The position numbers were made by a program, and so were the translations under genes. Under the pieces are notes generated by a model. That model saw only the letters and a program-made list of their open reading frames with translations, did no database searches and was not told where the DNA came from. DNA of 58,052 nt from Rikenellaceae bacterium (GTDB lineage: Bacteria > Bacteroidota > Bacteroidia > Bacteroidales > Rikenellaceae). This document shows positions 28,534-37,160 of the stretch, piece by piece. The number at the start of each line of letters is the position of its first letter. The first letter of the stretch is position 1. The stretch covers positions 1 to 58,052 of the forward strand of contig JAJBVT010000030.1 of NCBI GenBank assembly GCA_020859685.1. The letters run 5' to 3'.

Positions 28534-28863
28534 CTATTTTTTCAGGAAGCACGTTTTCAAGACGATACTACTGCCGTCTATTTTGCAGTCCACCTCCGCC
28601 GGGTCGTCCGTGAGCCGGATACTTTTTACCCGAGTACCGCGCTTGATAACCATCGACGAGCCTTTGACCTTGAGATCTTTGATTACGGTTACGGAGTCGC
28701 CGTCATTGAGTTCCGTACCGTTGCTGTCGCGCGGGGTGGTATCTGCGGTAGTCGTTGCCTCGACTTCGGTCCATTCATGGCCGCAAACCGGGCATAATAA
28801 TATCGAGCCGTCGGTGTAGACGCTGTCGGCGGCGCAGACGGGGCACTCGGGAAATTGGTTCAT
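28534..28863 (-). CDS. PhnA/YjdM family zinc-ribbon protein
   Basis: A 109-residue cytoplasmic protein. An N-terminal zinc ribbon holds C7-x2-C10 and C24-x2-C27, followed by the family domain NDGDSVTVIKDLKVKGSS and the C-terminal strand motif GSSIVLKTCFLKK. This matches PhnA/YjdM; despite its old name the family is not a phosphonate enzyme and its role is unknown. An upstream in-frame start (28896) would add 11 residues with no homology to the family pattern. I chose ATG 28863 because the zinc ribbon begins right after it, as in other members, and because the putative promoter lies between the two starts. Confidence 0.88.
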   Translation of the reverse strand: MNQFPECPVCAADSVYTDGSILLCPVCGHEWTEVEATTTADTTPRDSNGTELNDGDSVTVIKDLKVKGSSMVIKRGTRVKSIRLTDDPAEVDCKIDGSSIVLKTCFLKK

Positions 28864-28883
28864 AGACGTTGTTTTTTGAACGG

Positions 28884-28915
28884 CAAATATAAGCAATTTA
28901 CCGAAAGGCGAAAAA
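28884..28915 (-). promoter_or_regulatory. Putative promoter of the PhnA/YjdM gene
   Basis: On the minus strand, TATATTTG (28884-28891) matches the -7 consensus TAnnTTTG. Twenty bases upstream there is TTTT (28912-28915), one base off the -33 box. The distance to the start codon (20 bases) is close to that of the HTCS promoter. Confidence 0.5.
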
Positions 28916-29118
28916 AGCCGGCCGGGAAAGGTCCCGGTGAGAATTATGTCCGGACGGTTCCCGGTGAAAATCCTATTCCGGTGCCGTTCTTTCCAACCTT
29001 ATGGTACAGAATGGACTTCCGCAAAAACTGCTCTCCCTTTTTAATATCGGGTCGAGGCCGCTATCGATTTATACGTTCTAAAAATACGGCCCGGCATATA
29101 AGGCGTTTAATTAATTGG

Positions 29119-29126
29119 TAACTTTG
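29119..29126 (+). promoter_or_regulatory. Possible -7 box of the amidotransferase-dipeptidase gene
   Basis: TAACTTTG matches TAnnTTTG exactly, but no -33 box is seen 19-21 bases upstream and the start codon follows after only 7 bases, which would make the transcript nearly leaderless. Weak support. Confidence 0.3.
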
Positions 29127-29133
29127 AGACCGA

Positions 29134-30969
29134 ATGGAGAGCCTTTTTGTAGATTTTAATACGGCCACCGACGGGAGCCTTCCCCGCGGCCCGGGTGACC
29201 GGCGGCCGGTAATCGGCCTGTCGGTAAATATTGCGGAGGAGACCTCGCGCCTGCACGATGCGTATATTCGCGCCGTGGCAGAGGCAGGCGGTATCCCTGT
29301 ACTTATTCCGGCCACCACCGATGCGGACGCGTTGTGCGGTGCACTCGAGGCCGTCGACGGGCTTATCCTGACCGGCGGGGCGGATGTGGACGGGAAGTAC
29401 TTCGGTGAGCGGACCCTCGAAGGGCTTGCAGAGGTGGTACCCGGCCGGGACGCCTACGACTTCCTCCTGCTTAGGCTCGCCGTTGACCGGCAGTTGCCCG
29501 TTCTGGGTATTTGCCGGGGTCTGCAGGTTATAAATATCGCCTTCGGAGGTACTATATGGCAGGACCTGCCATCGCAATTCCCTGTAAAGCCGCTGGCGCA
29601 CAGTATACTTACCCCCCGTGAGCGACCGTGCCATACTGTAACGGTCGCGGAGGATTCCCGGTTACACCGGATTACCGGTAACCGCGAAGTGGCTGTAAAT
29701 TCGCGCCACCATCAGACAGTAAAGGAGGTAGCGCCCGGGTTCACGGTCTCTGCCGTGGCGCCTGACGGGGTTGTGGAAGCAATAGAGGCCTATCCCGAGA
29801 GGCGGATAATGGGCGTTCAGTGGCATCCGGAGAATATGGCGGCCGAGGGCGGGAGTGATGAGATGAAAGCGTTATTCCGGTTTTTCGTATCGGAAGCGGA
29901 GTTGTTCGCCCGGGCCAAACGGATACACGACCGGTGCCTTACGGTCGACTCCCACTGCGACACCCCTATGTTGTTTGCCGGAAACGATATAGATATAGGC
30001 CGCCGCAACGGGGCGGGGCAGGTGGACTTGCCCCGGATGTTCGAGGGGAGGTTGGACGCTGTATGCGTGGTCGCCTATTTACCGCAGGGCGAAAGGAGTG
30101 TGTGTGCGCACACTCAGGCGACGGAGCGGGCCGTTGGGTTGCTTCACCGAATGAAGCGACAGTTGGAAGCAAACGCCCGATATGTCGGGCAGGCTGTGTC
30201 GTTCGCCGAAGCCGAACGGCTAAAGCGGGAGGGCCGCAAGGCGGTGTTTCTCGGACTGGAGAATGGTTACGCCCTGGGGCGCGACCTGAAAAATATCGCC
30301 CTCTTCCGGGATATGGGTGTGGTTTATATAACTTTGTGCCATAACGGAGCCAACGATATCTGCGACTCGGCCGCAGGTCCCGCGGAACACGGGGGGCTCA
30401 GCGAATACGGAAAAGCAGTGGTGCGGGAGATGAACCGGCTCGGGGTGGCGGTGGACCTGTCGCATGCGGCGGAGTCCACTTTTTACGATGTTTTACAGGA
30501 GAGTTCGGCGCCGGTCGTGTGTTCGCATTCGTCGGCGCGGGCGCTGTGCGACCATCCGCGCAACCTCTCCGACGACCAGCTGCGCGCAATCGCCTCGCAG
30601 GGTGGGGTGGTACAGGTATGTCTCTACGGCGGATTCCTTGCCGCGGGAAGGGATGCCACCGTCCTCGATGCTACGGACCATATCGACCATATAGTCCGTA
30701 TCGCGGGTATCGACCATGTAGGCATAGGGTCCGACTTCGACGGTGGCGGCGGTATCGCCGGATGCGACGGGGCGAACGAGATAATAAACCTCACCGTCGA
30801 GTTGCTCCGCCGTGGTTACGGCGAAGTGGAGATGGGAAAAATACTTGGCGGTAACCTGCGCAGGGTTATGGATACGGTACAACAGACGGCAGGTTCGATT
30901 GACGGGCTTAACGGTCTGTCGATTACAGAGCAGACGGAATATGGTCGTAACTTCGCAGGCCGGGAGTAA
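29134..30969 (+). CDS. Fusion: class-I glutamine-amidotransferase-like (peptidase C26) hydrolase + M19 membrane dipeptidase
   Basis: A 611-residue two-enzyme fusion. Residues about 25-255 form a class-I amidotransferase-like gamma-glutamyl hydrolase (PuuD/peptidase C26 type) with nucleophile C127 in LGICRGLQ and H231/E233 in GVQWHPE. Residues about 262-585 form an M19 (renal-type) dipeptidase whose metal ligands are all present: H274 and D276 in DSHCDT, E376 in GLENGY, H444 in DLSHAA, H465 in CSHSSAR, plus D534 in GSDFDG. No signal peptide is seen, so it should be cytoplasmic. The first domain would cut a gamma-glutamyl amide bond, the second a dipeptide, possibly with a D-residue at the C-terminal side. 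A two-step breakdown of gamma-glutamyl or cell-wall-derived peptides is inferred; the substrate is not known. The SpmA/SpmB-type membrane protein follows 204 bases later. Confidence 0.9.
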   Translation: MESLFVDFNTATDGSLPRGPGDRRPVIGLSVNIAEETSRLHDAYIRAVAEAGGIPVLIPATTDADALCGALEAVDGLILTGGADVDGKYFGERTLEGLAEVVPGRDAYDFLLLRLAVDRQLPVLGICRGLQVINIAFGGTIWQDLPSQFPVKPLAHSILTPRERPCHTVTVAEDSRLHRITGNREVAVNSRHHQTVKEVAPGFTVSAVAPDGVVEAIEAYPERRIMGVQWHPENMAAEGGSDEMKALFRFFVSEAELFARAKRIHDRCLTVDSHCDTPMLFAGNDIDIGRRNGAGQVDLPRMFEGRLDAVCVVAYLPQGERSVCAHTQATERAVGLLHRMKRQLEANARYVGQAVSFAEAERLKREGRKAVFLGLENGYALGRDLKNIALFRDMGVVYITLCHNGANDICDSAAGPAEHGGLSEYGKAVVREMNRLGVAVDLSHAAESTFYDVLQESSAPVVCSHSSARALCDHPRNLSDDQLRAIASQGGVVQVCLYGGFLAAGRDATVLDATDHIDHIVRIAGIDHVGIGSDFDGGGGIAGCDGANEIINLTVELLRRGYGEVEMGKILGGNLRRVMDTVQQTAGSIDGLNGLSITEQTEYGRNFAGRE

Positions 30970-31173
30970 AACCGGGGCGCTCCGGGGTTGGCAGGGTAGT
31001 CCTGCACTAAACAGGAAAGATAGTGAACTATCACGACAACAGCGGTATTATACCTTATATATTACCGGAAATGATTATAATAACACTGTAACCGGGTTGG
31101 AGTAACGAAAACATTAATACCCGCCCGGAATATTTCTGCGGCTGATAGGCGGATACCGGTAATAAGTAAAACT

Positions 31174-32406
31174 ATGGCGCTTAACTATATCTGGATTGGA
31201 TTCTTCCTCGTGGCATTCGCCGTGGCGGCTGTTCGTGCCGTCGTGACGGGGGATGCGCAGGTGTTTACCGAGATAGTGAACGCCACGTTCACCTCGGCCC
31301 GTACCGGGTTCGAGATATCCATCGGCCTGACGGGCATTCTTGCTCTCTGGCTCGGCCTTATGAAGATAGGCGAACGGGGCGGGGTGGTCTCTGCGTTCGC
31401 GCGGCTGGGCGCACCGGTATTCGGGCAGCTTTTCCCCGGAGTTCCGAAGGACCATCCGGTGGTGGGAAGCATGTTTATGAATTTTTCGGCCAACCTTTTA
31501 GGGCTGGATAATGCGGCTACGCCGATAGGGCTGAACGTAATGAAAGAACTTCAGGAACTGAACCCCCGCAAGGACACGGCGAGCGACGCGATGATTATGT
31601 TCCTCGCAATCAACGCTTCCGGCCTTACCCTGATTCCGATAACGGTACTGATGTACCGGGCGCAGTTGGGGGCAGCCAATCCCGCGGATGTTTTTATTCC
31701 CATCCTGCTCGCAACGCTCGTCTCCACGGTCGTGGCTGTGACGCTTGTCGCCTTGCGTCAGCGTATCAGGTTGTGGGATAAAGCTCTGATGATACCATTC
31801 GCCGCTGTGCTGACTTTCGTGGCCGGTGTAGTGATGCTGTTCCGGACGGCCGACCGGGAAGTTGTGGCCGGTTATGCCACCACGGCGGCTAACGTACTGC
31901 TGCTGGCGGTAATCTGTCTATTTCTGGTGGCCGGACTGCGCAGGCGGATAAACGTATTCGAGACTTTTATAAAGGGGGCTAAAGAGGGGTTTAAAACCGC
32001 CGTGACTATTATTCCTTACCTCGTTGCGATACTGGTGGGGATAGCCGTGTTCCGGGCTTCCGGGGCTATGGACTATATAATCGACGGAATAAAACATCTC
32101 ATTGCGTTGTGCGGGATGGATACCGAATGGGTCGGCGCCCTGCCCACCATGTTGATGAAGCCGCTCAGCGGGAGCGGCGCCCGCGGGATGATGATAGACG
32201 CGATGGCCCACGACGGGCCGGATTCACTCGTGGGCAGGCTGGCCTGTATCGTTCAGGGCACTACCGACACCACTTTTTATGTTATGGCTCTCTATTTCGG
32301 TTCGGTGGCCGTGAAGAATATAAGGTATAGTCTCGGCTACTCACTTATCGCGGACCTTGCGGGGATGATTGCCGCGGTGCTGCTCGTATATGCGTTTTTC
32401 GGTTGA
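31174..32406 (+). CDS. Nucleoside-recognition (Gate) domain membrane protein, SpmA-SpmB fusion type
   Basis: A 410-residue inner-membrane protein with about ten hydrophobic segments in two similar halves. The first half (about 1-200) has the SpmA motif NLLGLDNAATPIGLNVMKEL (about 106-125); the second (about 230-410) has the SpmB motif TDTTFYVMALYFGSVAVKN. In Bacillus the two halves are separate proteins, SpmA and SpmB, needed for spore core dehydration. In non-sporulating Bacteroidota the fused form is common and its substrate is unknown; nucleoside or small-solute transport is inferred from the domain name. It follows the dipeptidase fusion on the same strand but 204 bases away, so co-transcription is not certain. 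Confidence 0.88.
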   Translation: MALNYIWIGFFLVAFAVAAVRAVVTGDAQVFTEIVNATFTSARTGFEISIGLTGILALWLGLMKIGERGGVVSAFARLGAPVFGQLFPGVPKDHPVVGSMFMNFSANLLGLDNAATPIGLNVMKELQELNPRKDTASDAMIMFLAINASGLTLIPITVLMYRAQLGAANPADVFIPILLATLVSTVVAVTLVALRQRIRLWDKALMIPFAAVLTFVAGVVMLFRTADREVVAGYATTAANVLLLAVICLFLVAGLRRRINVFETFIKGAKEGFKTAVTIIPYLVAILVGIAVFRASGAMDYIIDGIKHLIALCGMDTEWVGALPTMLMKPLSGSGARGMMIDAMAHDGPDSLVGRLACIVQGTTDTTFYVMALYFGSVAVKNIRYSLGYSLIADLAGMIAAVLLVYAFFG

Positions 32407-32580
32407 TGCCCGCCCCATTCGGCGGTCGTGGCCGCGATTCGGTTGTGGGCGTATGGGTGACGGGTCGCGCTGAACTCTATTCCGGTTTAGATATGTCTGT
32501 CAGGTAACGGCATACCGATAACTTCCGGTATCCGATACAGCGCGACGGTACGGGTTTTTACGGTTTTACCGCACCAGATG

Positions 32581-33246
32581 CTAAATTTCCACGGTGATGC
32601 AAAAACACCGTTCGCCGTTGAAAGGATTCCTGAAATAGAGGCTGTTGCCTATCCAGAAACGCTCCCCTCCGAATTGGTCCATATACTGGATGTCGTTAAA
32701 ACCGTCCCACCGGTCGAGTACCGGTGAAAAATCGTAGAGGTGTGCAAGACGTTCATATTCACCCTTCCCGGCCCTGTAAACGTCGATCCAGAATTCGTCA
32801 CCCTGCTGAGCGGACATTATGGAGGAGAGCCGGAATTGGCCGTCGGCCGAGGTGACCGTTTTTTCCGGGTCATAGCCCTCATGCTTACCGGTATAGAGGT
32901 TCAGCGCCTCTCCCGAATCGTGGCCGCCCGTGTATAGTATCAGCCCCAGGTCGGGATAGAAATGTGTATACTGCTCGTCGAAATCGTCGTCGAACCAGAT
33001 GTTCTCATAAATCTGCTTACCGCCCCTACGAATCTCCCTCACCCGGTCGCCTTCGAAAACAAATTCATATTCCGGCCTGAGTATCTGCCGTTTATCGCTT
33101 AATCCCCGTATTACCCGAAACCGGGGCGGTTCCGGGGCATGCAGGCCGTATAGCCGGTAAAACTCATCGCGTGTAATTTCCCGGACGTCGAACAGGTGCC
33201 CGTTGACGGTCACCACGGTATCGCGTACAACGCCGTCCGTCGCCAT
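32581..33246 (-). CDS. Unknown protein
   Basis: A 221-residue protein that I do not recognise. It is rich in aromatic and charged residues, with a beta-strand-like pattern throughout (YEFVFEGDRVREI, DLGLILYTGGHDSGE). It has no signal peptide, transmembrane segment or catalytic motif that I can name. An in-frame TAG lies 10 codons upstream of the chosen ATG, so no longer form with this frame exists. It is convergent with the SpmA/SpmB-type gene and divergent from ResB. The codon pattern looks like that of its neighbours, so it is probably a real gene. Confidence 0.6.
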   Translation of the reverse strand: MATDGVVRDTVVTVNGHLFDVREITRDEFYRLYGLHAPEPPRFRVIRGLSDKRQILRPEYEFVFEGDRVREIRRGGKQIYENIWFDDDFDEQYTHFYPDLGLILYTGGHDSGEALNLYTGKHEGYDPEKTVTSADGQFRLSSIMSAQQGDEFWIDVYRAGKGEYERLAHLYDFSPVLDRWDGFNDIQYMDQFGGERFWIGNSLYFRNPFNGERCFCITVEI

Positions 33247-33534
33247 CCCCGACTGCCCGCTGGCCGCTGTCGCCTATTTTGCGGGTTCTTTGATGACGGT
33301 AAAGATAATTATAAAACTTCGTGGCCGGTCAAGATAGAGGGTAATTTACACATAACATATCGGAGGTACGCAATTAGCCGGTTGTCCAGGGATAAATCGA
33401 TGCCGGAAGAGAATATACTTTTATATCCATAATCTTCCGGGATAGCCGGTAGAATTACCTTTTCATAATATAATTATCGTTAAATTGGCCCTTAAAACGG
33501 TGTAAGAGGTTAGCCGTAATAGTTCCGTATAGAA

Positions 33535-34830
33535 TTGGAAAAGAGAGTGGAAACAAAGCATACGCCGCGGGGTTATTCAAGGAGCGTGGCCGTAGTCTCT
33601 GCGATTGCATGGATGGGGGCTGTGTTGCAATTGATGTTCGGGGATATAGAGTATTCTTTTCTCCGGTGGCCGGTGAGCGGTTTGGCGGGGGGCATTATAA
33701 TACTTTCGGTGGCGGCATTCTCGGTTTACCGGGGCAGCCGGTTTTTCCGGTGGTTCTCCGGGGTCCGGTTCAATGTGACACTGATTGCGGCGCTTACCGT
33801 TATGGGTATCGTGATGGGACTGATACCGCAGGCCGGGGCGGCAGAAATACCCGGCCTTCCCGCAAGGTTCGGTCTGCTGTCGGTGACCCGAAGCTGGCCT
33901 TTCGCTTTGATATATGTAACACTATTACTCTCGCTGGGAACCGTGGTGGTACGCCGGGCGGCCGGTTTCCGGTGGCGGGATTACGCCTTCTACCTCAACC
34001 ACTGCGGATTGTGGTTGCTCCTGTTTTCGGCCGGGCTGGGGGCCGCCGATCTCCGGCGGTATAAGATGGTGGTCCCGGTCGGCGGGGTGGAACGTAGGGC
34101 GCAGGGTACCGGCGGGGAAACGGTGGAACTTCCTGTTGCCGTACGTCTGAATAGTTTAGATATAGAGGAATATCCGCCCGCGCTGGCTGTGCTGGACCGC
34201 GCGTCCGGCACTCTGATTCCAGCCACGCACCCGGACTATATGCAACTGGGCGATACCGGCCGGGCGATAATCGGCGGACGGGATATTTCGGTCACCGGAT
34301 ATATCCACCATGCGGTGCCGGACGGGCGGGGCGGCTACCGTGAAGCCGTAATGCCCGCATCGGCCCCGGCAGCTGAAGTTACGGTTCGGGACGCGGCGAC
34401 GGGCGCCGTCGTGGCCGGTTGGGTATCGTACGGCAGTGCCGCCCAGCCTGCCGCGTCTCTGGATATTGAAGGCGGTCACAGTGTGGTAATGACCCGGCCG
34501 GAGCCGCGCCGATTCGCCTCCGATATCGCGGCGTTCACCCCGGACGGCCGCAGGGTTGCCGGAGTGCTCGAAGTCAACCGGCCCATGCGGCTGGGCCACT
34601 GGAGGTTTTACCAATATGGTTACGACACCGATGCGGGCCGAATGTCGCAATACAGCGTTATCGAACTGGTTTACGACCCGTGGGCCTTGCCCGTCTATGT
34701 GGGAATAGCCCTGCTCGGGGCAGGTGCGGTATCTATGCTATGGTCCGGAAGAAGGGGCAAATCCTGCCGGAATAACGGTAAACATACGGCCCACAGGCGG
34801 CTGGATGACGGGCCGCAGGAATGCAAGTAA
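33535..34830 (+). CDS. ResB-like cytochrome c biogenesis membrane protein, without CcsA partner
   Basis: A 431-residue membrane protein of the ResB/Ccs1 family. It has four or five N-terminal transmembrane helices (between about 18 and 175), including a conserved-histidine helix (FYLNHCGLW), a large soluble domain (about 180-375) containing the GHWRFYQ motif, and a C-terminal helix (about 388-407). ResB with CcsA delivers and attaches haem to apocytochromes in system II cytochrome c maturation. In this window no CcsA gene follows: the next gene, after a terminator, is a GH78 rhamnosidase. The start is TTG at 33535; GTG at 33547 is an alternative, and the next ATG lies inside the first helix. 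The partner may be elsewhere in the genome. Confidence 0.8.
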   Translation: MEKRVETKHTPRGYSRSVAVVSAIAWMGAVLQLMFGDIEYSFLRWPVSGLAGGIIILSVAAFSVYRGSRFFRWFSGVRFNVTLIAALTVMGIVMGLIPQAGAAEIPGLPARFGLLSVTRSWPFALIYVTLLLSLGTVVVRRAAGFRWRDYAFYLNHCGLWLLLFSAGLGAADLRRYKMVVPVGGVERRAQGTGGETVELPVAVRLNSLDIEEYPPALAVLDRASGTLIPATHPDYMQLGDTGRAIIGGRDISVTGYIHHAVPDGRGGYREAVMPASAPAAEVTVRDAATGAVVAGWVSYGSAAQPAASLDIEGGHSVVMTRPEPRRFASDIAAFTPDGRRVAGVLEVNRPMRLGHWRFYQYGYDTDAGRMSQYSVIELVYDPWALPVYVGIALLGAGAVSMLWSGRRGKSCRNNGKHTAHRRLDDGPQECK

Positions 34831-34867
34831 AGCAATAATATTTACATCATAATACCGATTCTGAACT

Positions 34868-34896
34868 ACGACGGTCCGTTATGGGGCCGTCGTTTT
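34868..34896 (+). terminator. Probable terminator after ResB
   Basis: Stem ACGACGG (34868-34874) / CCGTCGT (34887-34893) with further G-C pairing possible in the loop, followed by TTTT (34893-34896). It lies 37 bases after the ResB stop. Confidence 0.75.
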
Positions 34897-34973
34897 GGTT
34901 TACGGACACGGGGTTTTCATCCGGGAAGTGAGTACCAGTGAGATTATTTTTTATCTATTAACAGTGTGCGAGT

Positions 34974-36740
34974 ATGATGCGGGCGGCAACTGAACTTAAT
35001 AAATTCCATAATATGTATTATAAAGGATCATTGGTAACTCTGGCGGTCTCCGTAATCGTTACGGTAACCGCGGCCGGAGGCCCGGCAGTGGACGAGCTGA
35101 AAACGGAATACGTTACTCCGGTCCGGGTAATGTGGGTATCGGACGGGGAAGGGGTCCGTAACCCCGAAAAGTTATTGGAAGAGTTTAACGGGCAGGTGTC
35201 CGTCGTTTCGTCGGAATTCTGTGTACTGAGCACCCGGGGCGGCGGGACGGCATCCGTGCTGCTCGATTTCGGCAGGGAGTATCAAGGCGGCATAGAGATA
35301 GCCGCCGGGATGCGCGGGAGCAACGCTCCGGCTAATGTGCGCGTCCGATTCGGGGAGTCGGTGAGCGAGGCCATGAGCGACGTGGCTACGTCCACCGCCA
35401 CCAACGACCATGCGATGCGTGATTTCACGGTGCAGGTGCCGTGGCTCGGGACGGTACGTACCGGTGAGTCGGGATTCCGGTTCGTACGACTGGACCTGCT
35501 TGACGGCGATACCGACCTCAATCTCGTCGCCGTGCGTGCCGTTGCCCGGTACTGCGACATACCATACCTCGGCTCTTTCGCGTCGGACGACGAGCGGCTC
35601 GACCGTATCTGGCAGACCGGAGCCTATACCGTCCACCTCAATATGCAGGAGTTTCTGTGGGACGGCGTCAAGCGCGACCGCCTTGTCTGGCTCGGAGATA
35701 TGCATCCGGAAGTAATGTGCATAAGTACGGTGTTCGGCGAAAACGAGGTGGTGCGAAAGAGTCTCGATCTGGCCCGTGACGAGACGCCCCTGCCCGGCTG
35801 GATGAACGGGATGTGCTCCTATTCCCTATGGTGGATAATACTTCACAGTGACCTGTACCTTTACCGCGGCGACCTCGGCTATCTACGGGAACAGCACGAA
35901 TACCTCCGGGGCCTTGTCCGGCAGGTAGTCGGGAATATCGACGGCGGCCGGGAGATGCTGGGCGGCGGGGAGCGGTTTCTCGACTGGCCCACTTCGGAGA
36001 TACCGGAGGTGATACATGCCGGATTGCAGGCCCTGACCCTTATGGCCCTCGAACGGGCTGCGGCAATGGCCGGCTGGCTGGGCGATACGGAACTGGAGTC
36101 GCTGTGCCGGAAGAACTGCGCCGCTCTCGAGAATTACCGTCCGGACCATCTTGAAAATAAACAGGCGGCATCGCTGCTCGCTCTGGCAGGTCTTTCCGAC
36201 CCCGCCGAAGCCGCTCGTGTGGTAGCCCGTGACGGGGCGGCGAATTTCTCCACGTTTTACGGCTACTATATGCTCGAGGCCCTTGCCGGGGCCGGAATGT
36301 ACGACCAGGCCCTCTCCGTAATTTCCGATTACTGGGGAGCCATGCTCGATTTGGGAGCAACCACCTTCTGGGAAGACCTGGACTACTCGCAGGTAGCCGG
36401 TGCGGGAAGGATAGACGAATTCGTTCCCGGCGACCGGTTCGATATCCATGCCGACGGCGGTGCCTATTGTTACCTCGGCCTGCGCCACAGCCTGTGTCAC
36501 GGATGGGCCAGCGGACCCACTCCGTGGCTGAGCCGCCACGTACTCGGTATCTTGCCACTGGAGCCGGGATTCGCCAAGGTTGCCACACAGCCCAACCTCG
36601 GCCGACTCGGCCACGCGAAAGGCACCTTCCCGACTCCCCACGGAATAATAAGCGTAAGTCACCAAAGGCTGCCCGACGGCACGGTACGCTCCGAAATATC
36701 GCTTCCCGTCGGGGTAGAACTGGTCGCCACCCCCCTGTAA
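34974..36740 (+). CDS. GH78-family alpha-L-rhamnosidase-like enzyme, secreted
   Basis: A 588-residue protein, short for GH78. The N-terminal beta-sandwich (about 50-195) is followed by an (alpha/alpha)6 catalytic barrel (about 205-520) and a short C-terminal beta domain. The family block DGVKRDRLVWLGDMHPE (230-246) holds the candidate acid residues, and E467 in ATTFWEDLD matches the base position of GH78 enzymes; the HADGGAYCYLGLRHSLCHGWASGPTPWL stretch (about 489 onward, quoted by its key residues HxDGG and CHGWASGP) closes the site. Two starts are possible. ATG 34974 gives an 18-residue charged leader; ATG 35013 (residue 14) gives a more typical signal peptide and may be the true start. The gene ends at a strong hairpin and is separate from PUL2, but lies on the same strand. 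Confidence 0.8.
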   Translation: MMRAATELNKFHNMYYKGSLVTLAVSVIVTVTAAGGPAVDELKTEYVTPVRVMWVSDGEGVRNPEKLLEEFNGQVSVVSSEFCVLSTRGGGTASVLLDFGREYQGGIEIAAGMRGSNAPANVRVRFGESVSEAMSDVATSTATNDHAMRDFTVQVPWLGTVRTGESGFRFVRLDLLDGDTDLNLVAVRAVARYCDIPYLGSFASDDERLDRIWQTGAYTVHLNMQEFLWDGVKRDRLVWLGDMHPEVMCISTVFGENEVVRKSLDLARDETPLPGWMNGMCSYSLWWIILHSDLYLYRGDLGYLREQHEYLRGLVRQVVGNIDGGREMLGGGERFLDWPTSEIPEVIHAGLQALTLMALERAAAMAGWLGDTELESLCRKNCAALENYRPDHLENKQAASLLALAGLSDPAEAARVVARDGAANFSTFYGYYMLEALAGAGMYDQALSVISDYWGAMLDLGATTFWEDLDYSQVAGAGRIDEFVPGDRFDIHADGGAYCYLGLRHSLCHGWASGPTPWLSRHVLGILPLEPGFAKVATQPNLGRLGHAKGTFPTPHGIISVSHQRLPDGTVRSEISLPVGVELVATPL

Positions 36741-37160
36741 TCCTTTCCATGCCGCCTTCGTGACCGAAAGGCGGGTAACCAGCCATAGCCGGAACCCATA
36801 AAGGGTTCCGGCTATGGTTTTAAAGACTACCGAGTAAGCCGGTGGCATGCCTGATATAAGGCGATAGGTTGTGGGTCGGTACCATAATGGCAGCCCTGCT
36901 CCGGTCATAATCCGATAACCCGGGTCTGAATTTTCCGGTTGCTCCGGCCTCGCAATCCACCCGTCAAACTCATCTTCGAACCTACACGCACCGGCACCGT
37001 AAAGCTCCGGCACATCCAACACCGGTAAAAAACAATCCGCCGGTACCGGGAATTTTAATCTCCGGTGAGTACCCCGTCACGGTCGGATACTCCTTAATAT
37101 GTAAGCGTGACGGTATATCCTTATGGGCTATCTTACTCTTTACAAAACTACCGACCTCGA
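36741..37160 (+). other. Intergenic region between GH78 and PUL2 sigma factor
   Basis: About 420 bases including the terminator at 36783-36820. The rest shows no gene I would support; a long open frame on the opposite strand covers part of it but is a shadow of the GH78 gene. No TTTG/TAnnTTTG promoter was found before the sigma gene, as expected if transcription depends on a different sigma factor or an unrecognised promoter. Confidence 0.5.
36783..36820 (+). terminator. Strong terminator between GH78 and PUL2
   Basis: Perfect 15-bp stem: CCATAGCCGGAACCC (36783-36797) pairs with GGGTTCCGGCTATGG (36803-36817) around a 5-base loop, followed by TTTT. It lies 42 bases after the GH78 stop and ends that transcript. 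Confidence 0.92.

Noticed and set aside
29119-29126. Firm promoter call for the amidotransferase-dipeptidase gene
   Set aside because: The -7 box is exact, but there is no -33 box and the leader would be nearly absent, so it is kept only as a weak candidate.
35883-37022. 379-residue minus-strand open frame over GH78 and the intergenic region
   Set aside because: Mostly antisense to GH78; the part outside it runs through the terminator hairpin, and it has no recognisable domain.
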